From Leptobrachium leishanense (taxonomy: Eukaryota > Chordata > Amphibia > Anura > Megophryidae): 64,000 nucleotides of DNA. Both the position numbers and the translations under genes were made by a program. Where the stretch lies: assembly GCA_009667805.1 (NCBI GenBank), contig CM019069.1, positions 47,426,201 to 47,490,200 on the forward strand. The letters are read 5' to 3'. The notes beneath the pieces are model-generated. The model searched no databases, was not told where the DNA came from, and worked only from the letters and a program-made list of their open reading frames with translations. This document shows positions 58,831 to 64,000 of the stretch, piece by piece. Positions within the stretch are counted from its first letter, which is position 1; each line of letters starts with the position of its first letter.

Positions 58831-59115
58831 CGAGACCAGTTGCGGTCTGAGAGGCAGCCGATGGATCGGGTCTGCAGCTCTGACCTATTGTTTTGTGCAA
58901 GCGCTACAGAACTTGAGTATATAAAGTGTGTGGGTCACGTAGCGCTAAGCAATGTGCTGATCCTACACTACGCAAGTAGCGCAGGAGAGCAGAAAAGCTT
59001 CAGGGACGTCCGGGTTCGGGAGTTTCTGAACCAAAAAGGTGAGTGTAAAAATCACCCAAAAAGAAGAAAAAATAGTAATTGGGCAGAGGCTGCCAGCAAC
59101 TTCTGACCAATTATT

Positions 59116-59365
59116 TAATCCCTTAATGCTGGCGAGGTGTACAGGTACGTGCTGCTGCGGGCCTCTGATTCGGCCACCGTCATTAGCTGCAGGGGGACGG
59201 CCTGAGTTCAGGCAGTGTCTCTGCAGCCAGCGGCATGCCGGCTGCGGGGAGGTGCTGAGGCGGCCCATTGAAATCAGCGGGCTGTACCCGTACGCCCTGC
59301 GTCTTGAAGTCCAACCAGCTGGGTGGACGGCATGGTACGTCGCGCGGTGGGAAAGAGTTAAGGGC
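59116..59365. mobile_element. TTAATCCCTTAATGC-type MITE
   Basis: TTTAATCCCTTAATGCTGG at the left and GGGAAAGAGTTAAGGG at the right are roughly inverted, and GTACAGGTACGTGCTGC pairs with GGTACGTCGCGCGG. GC-rich interior. A similar element occurs at 62277. Confidence 0.5.
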
Positions 59366-60070
59366 AAAAAAAAAAAAAAAGGAATTCTATTTTTTAAGTG
59401 TTTCTTTAAGCCCTATATAATATCCAAAAATGGGAGTGTGTTTCTTTTTCTTATTCACACGTATCTTCAATCCTGTTGATAAACCCGGTGCCTTAGCCTT
59501 TTTAACAATGGTGGAACTTAACTAGACCCCTGGTATGGAAAGGCGTTGAGGAATATTCAGGGTATCCCAGCAAAAAGCAGCTCACAGCGCTTCCAGCCCA
59601 TACTGCTGTTATCTGGGACACCCTCAGAGCCGCGTGCAGCCCCAACCTTAGAGTGCGCGCACCTTATATTTATGTAAACATAAATAATCACAAATTATTG
59701 TCATGTTCTTTATCATGAACCAAATAGGAAAAACCGAAAAATATCAAATAAAGGTCAGTTCAGAGTGTGTGCACTTTTCTGCACACGCCTATGGACACCC
59801 TGTGTGTTCTAGAGTGGTGCCATGTCTTGGCGCTTTTATAAAAAAATTCCATGTATAAAACACTCCAACACATTCTGCAGCGCTGTACAAAGGTGGTAGC
59901 CTATAGAAGTCTTGTTCAGGTCATTAACTGCGTGGATATTGTCTCATGTCTTCTTTCCACTAACTGTTATATGGTTTAGGTGTATTTAGGTACAGCTGTG
60001 TCTGTAGGATGACTATGATGGTTTTTAACCCTTCCAGTATGCTTAACTAACATCTGACCTTTTCTACTAA

Positions 60071-60795
<725 letters not shown>

Positions 60796-60911
60796 ACGTG
60801 GCCCCCTGAAGCTTGGCATGGCCAAGATTACTCAGGTGGATTTTCCTCCTCGAGAAACTGTCACTTACACTAAAGAGACTCAGACACCGGTTGTGACGCA
60901 TGAAAAAGAAG
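60796..60911 (+). CDS. DYNC1I2: DYNC1I2 coding exon 5 (residues 125-163), light-chain binding segment
   Basis: The acceptor is TTTCTGTAG|ACGTGG and the donor GAAG|GTAAGA; 116 nt, phase 2 in, phase 1 out. It encodes [20 protein letters not shown] followed by [29 protein letters not shown]...TYT is the Tctex (DYNLT) binding strand and KETQT (residues about 151-155) is the canonical LC8/DYNLL motif; in the dynein-1 complex the two light chains bind side by side here and dimerise the intermediate chains. [12 protein letters not shown] is DYNC1I2-type (DYNC1I1 has GVSKVTQVDFLP). The next exon, starting in the acidic DEEE region, is beyond this window. Confidence 0.97.
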
Positions 60912-61613
60912 GTAAGATAATACATTGTATTTTTTTCTTTCCGCTTAGTCTTGGCTTCTGCCATGTCTGCATAACAAATAATTTAAAATAATTCAAAATG
61001 GTAAAGAGCTGCAAAGTGCTCCACATCTCTCACCCCGTTTACTCTGCATCGCCCGTTCAGTGTTTTACAGGTAATAGAAGTGGTTATAAGACTCGTGCAA
61101 ACTGTGATGTTGTTTACTTGATTAATCTCTCATATACCACTGTATGTAAATATTTTTCCAAAATGTAATTTGGGACTTTGATTCGTGTGTTCAAACTTCA
61201 ATAATTCTAATGTATTTGCATTAAACTGAATATTCCATCCATTTAATGGTTCAGTGTGTGAAACCACTGGTTCAATTTATGTACAGGATTGGGGGGGGGG
61301 GGTGTTTCATTTACAGCAGGGATTTAAAACTATGATGTTGCAGAGAAGATGACTCCCACGATCCTCTGGCCATCAACTGCATTCAGACAATGCTGGCAAT
61401 TGTAGGCCATCATCATCTGGATGGGCAGGAGTTTGATATCCCTGGTTTACAGGTTCACTGTGTGAATCCTTTGTTCTCTTTTTCCTAGAGTGTCAGTGCG
61501 TGTGAATGCTCTGGTCTATTTGTAAAGGGGAACAGAGTGTGCGTGTGAATGCTCTGGTTTATTTGTAAAGGTGTGTGTGTGTGTGTGTCTCTGTCCTTTC
61601 CCTTCCCTTCCGT

Positions 61614-62275
61614 TTATCTTTTGTTTAGGATAGCCTTATGCCTATCCCATGCTTGCTTAAATTCAATTACTGTTTTGGCCTCTACCACTTCAACTGGAAG
61701 ACTGTTCCATGTATCCACCACCCTCTCAGTAAAATAATGCTTCCTGATGTTACTTTTAAACCTTTGCCCCTGTAATCTAAGACTATGTCCTCTTGTTTTG
61801 CTACTTTGTTTCCTTTTAAATATACTCCCTTCCTCCACCCTATTGATTCCCTTCACATATTTAAACGTTCCTTTCAGATCTCGTCTTTCTTCCAGGCTAT
61901 ACATGTTAAGATCATATGCAGGGTTATTCAGAGATAAATAGCCAAACCAGAAAAATTCTCCCACTTATCTCGCTTTCCAAATCATCTATTTGGTCTAGAT
62001 TGTTCTCTGCTGTCAATTTTCCTGATTTTTCACCTCTCTGAATAGTCCTGGAAGTCTCTCCTGGTAACTTTTCTCCTTCAAGCCGCACACCATTTTAGTA
62101 GCCCTTCTCTCAACTCTCTCTAGGGTATCTATATCCTTCTGGAGATACGGTCTCCAGTACTGCACAGAGTACTCCAAGTGAGGTCTCACCAGTTCTCTGT
62201 ACTGCTAATACCTCTCCCTACACAACCAAGCATTCTGCCAGCATTTGCTGCTGCTCTATTACACTGTCTACTTAA
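61614..62275 (-). pseudogene. CR1-like LINE reverse transcriptase C-terminus, interrupted by a MITE
   Basis: Read on the minus strand, 62270-62051 encodes [20 protein letters not shown] and [17 protein letters not shown]. After the family C MITE, 61918-61614 encodes NMYSLEERRDLKGTFKYVKG, KTRGHSLRLQGQRF, TERVVDTWNSLPVEVVEAKT and a terminal Phe-Lys-rich tail to a stop at 61614. [19 protein letters not shown] and RTRGH...FxxRVVxxWNSLP are typical of vertebrate CR1-group LINE C-termini. The catalytic YADD region is absent (5' truncated). Confidence 0.8.
61919..62050. mobile_element. Family C MITE, copy C6, inside the CR1 remnant
   Basis: CAGGGTTATTCAGAGATAAA at the left and CACCTCTCTGAATAGTCCTG at the right. 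The left arm is shortened compared with C1-C5. It separates the two CR1 coding segments. Confidence 0.78.
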
Positions 62276-62276
62276 C

Positions 62277-62482
62277 CCCTTGACGCCGCAGGAGGTTCTA
62301 TGCCGTCCTCATGGTGGGAGGACTTTGAAGATGCAGGGCATACCGGTACTCGTGGTTGGCTGCAGAGAGACGCCCTGAACTCAGGCTGTCCCCCTGCAGC
62401 CAATGTCGCGCGCCGCTCGTTGAATCAGCAGCACCTGTCGGTGAGGCGTACCTGGACGGGCGACACCGCCGTCATTAAAGGG
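62277..62482. mobile_element. TTAACCCC-type MITE
   Basis: CTTAACCCCTTGACGCCGCAGG at the left and GCCGTCATTAAAGGGTCGATG at the right; GC-rich interior with GGTTGGCTGCAGAGAGACGC related to 59205-59235. Confidence 0.5.
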
Positions 62483-64000
62483 TCGATGCTTCTATTTGTA
62501 AAGTGTGTGTGTGTGTGTGTCCTTTGAATGGTCTATCCTGGCCTATATGTAAAGGGGATCAGTATGAGTGAATGCTCTGGTGTATTTGTAAAGGGGGTCA
62601 GGGGCTGTGAATTTTTATGGTCTAATTGTAAAGCGATTCTGGGCATGTGAGTGTTGTTTGTTTGTAAAGGGGGTCTGCGTGTGTGTGGATTCTGTTCTTT
62701 GCCTGTGCACATGGCTATTTTTCACCCAATTTTTATTTTTTTTGTGTGTTTGTGCTCAAAGCTCCTCCTCTTTCCATGTCATATGACGCTAACCCAAATG
62801 ACTGATTTTTCCACCATCAGTGGGAGACCTAATAGGCCACATCCCGCGATATAAGGACAGCCCACAAGTACTGTAGCCATGATCTGAAGAGCTTGTGCTG
62901 TGGGATGTGGTGGCGTTCATTATTACACATAGACAGCATTGACTGTCACTTGACCCGAAAGCTTCCTTTCCACCCTGGGGCCAGATGTGGCCTTCAGCCT
63001 CCTGGTAAAAAAAAACGGCTGCCATCCATGGCCGCAGCTCGGTTCCCACACGAGATGGAATCGAGAACTCTTAAGAGTATGGTATCTTTTTAGGGGTTTC
63101 TGTCTTCCGCCTAAAAGTCACTTAACTCTGTTTTGTTTTTATTTACGTTTGATGCCTCTTTATCATTCACCAAATCCTTTTTGTAAGTTCCTACAGCAGT
63201 CCCAGATAAAGACTCGTTCTAACCTTAAATGTGAGCACACAAGACAACCGAACGTGACAGGATGAAGATAAAACGGTTCCAGAATAAAAGCTAGTGTCAG
63301 ACGTGACAACAACCCTCTCATAATGCACAGAAATGTATATTCATTTGCTTTTAGAAGCTATTGCGCATCTCAAAAGCGAACACGAATGTGATTTCAAAGG
63401 CGCATTGACAGCTCTTAAGAAATCCTATCACACCCGATCCTGGTGAAATAGAGGAGTACGGCAGAGGTCTGTCCTCCTCATTTTATTTTTCATGATTGTA
63501 TCTTTAAATAATTATTTGATGGGCGCGAAGATCCGTCCTCCAAATAATTAAGCGTAGGGTTCTGAAATGAAGCGGTGTGCGAGTCCACATCTACCTACTG
63601 CTATAGAAATATGTTTGACAACCAGGTGAGGCCGCAGCGGTAAGCCGGCATGCGTTGATGTTCCCAAAATCCCTCTCATTTGTTCGCTGCGGGAATATAG
63701 TAATAATAATGTTTATTTACATAACGCTGGGCTCATAGCGGGGGCTCCGAAACGATTCACGGATTCTGGATAATACACGGGACTCTTTAAAAAAACAAAA
63801 CAAACAAAAAACAGACATGGGTAACGATACAGCAGGGTTTTCATCCGTGTCTAATAAACTCCTGTCTGTGTTTTGCAGAAAAAAATAATGAAGATTTTTA
63901 ACAAGCGCTTTCAGACCGGGAATATTACTCTATTACAATGTTACAAATAGAGGTTCCAAGCGTCTAATCTATATTTTTCTCCCCAAAGCATGCTGGGCGT

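Larger units (their letters stand above)
60912..64000 (+). other. DYNC1I2: DYNC1I2 intron 5, first 3.1 kb (continues past the edge)
   Basis: GTAAGA donor at 60912; no acceptor with the expected acidic continuation was found. It holds a CR1-like remnant, a family C MITE, a TTAA element, GT-rich short repeats near 61570 and 62500, and a dispersed-tail-like fragment near 63700 (TAATAATGTTTATTTACATAA). Nothing is recognised from 62900 to 63690. Confidence 0.85.

Overview
The window looks like vertebrate nuclear DNA, most likely from a frog. The only recognisable host gene has exons clearly homologous to vertebrate DYNC1I2 (cytoplasmic dynein 1 intermediate chain 2). Everything else is dense in hAT, PIF/Harbinger-like, TTAA (piggyBac-like) and Tc1 DNA transposons, plus L2 and CR1-like LINEs and a tRNA-derived SINE. 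The frog assignment is inferred from this repeat mix, not proven.

Layout. Positions 1-17,600 are repeat-rich and hold no host exon I can support. The main structure is a nest of transposons at 1,867-10,460. A hAT-type element with a perfect 8-bp target duplication contains a probable TTAA element. That element contains a recombination-deleted endogenous retrovirus (ERV) and a minisatellite. The minisatellite is split by a second hAT (hAT-B), whose transposase remnant is itself split by a third hAT (hAT-C) carrying another minisatellite and a ~120-bp-arm palindrome. Positions 12,911-16,413 hold a 5'-truncated LINE interrupted by an L2-type LINE. A CpG-rich block with a CRE and a GC box at 17,640-18,080 is the best candidate for the DYNC1I2 promoter and non-coding first exon.

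Five DYNC1I2 coding exons are on the + strand: 29,477-29,584, 31,972-32,086, 44,825-44,915, 60,100-60,159 and 60,796-60,911. Every junction has GT/AG ends and phases that join without a break (490 nt, 163 codons plus one base). They encode the N-terminal coiled coil that binds dynactin p150 and NDE1/NDEL1, the Ser/Pro-rich linker, and the Tctex/LC8 light-chain binding segment. The roadblock-binding part and the WD40 propeller lie beyond the right edge.

The introns (2.4, 12.7, 15.2, 0.6 and >3.1 kb) are filled with MITEs, three large tandem arrays (29-bp and 32-bp minisatellites, and a TTAGGG-like degenerate array), a near-intact Tc1 element with one frameshift, and LINE/SINE fragments. Most long open frames in the window come from tandem repeats or transposons and are not host genes.
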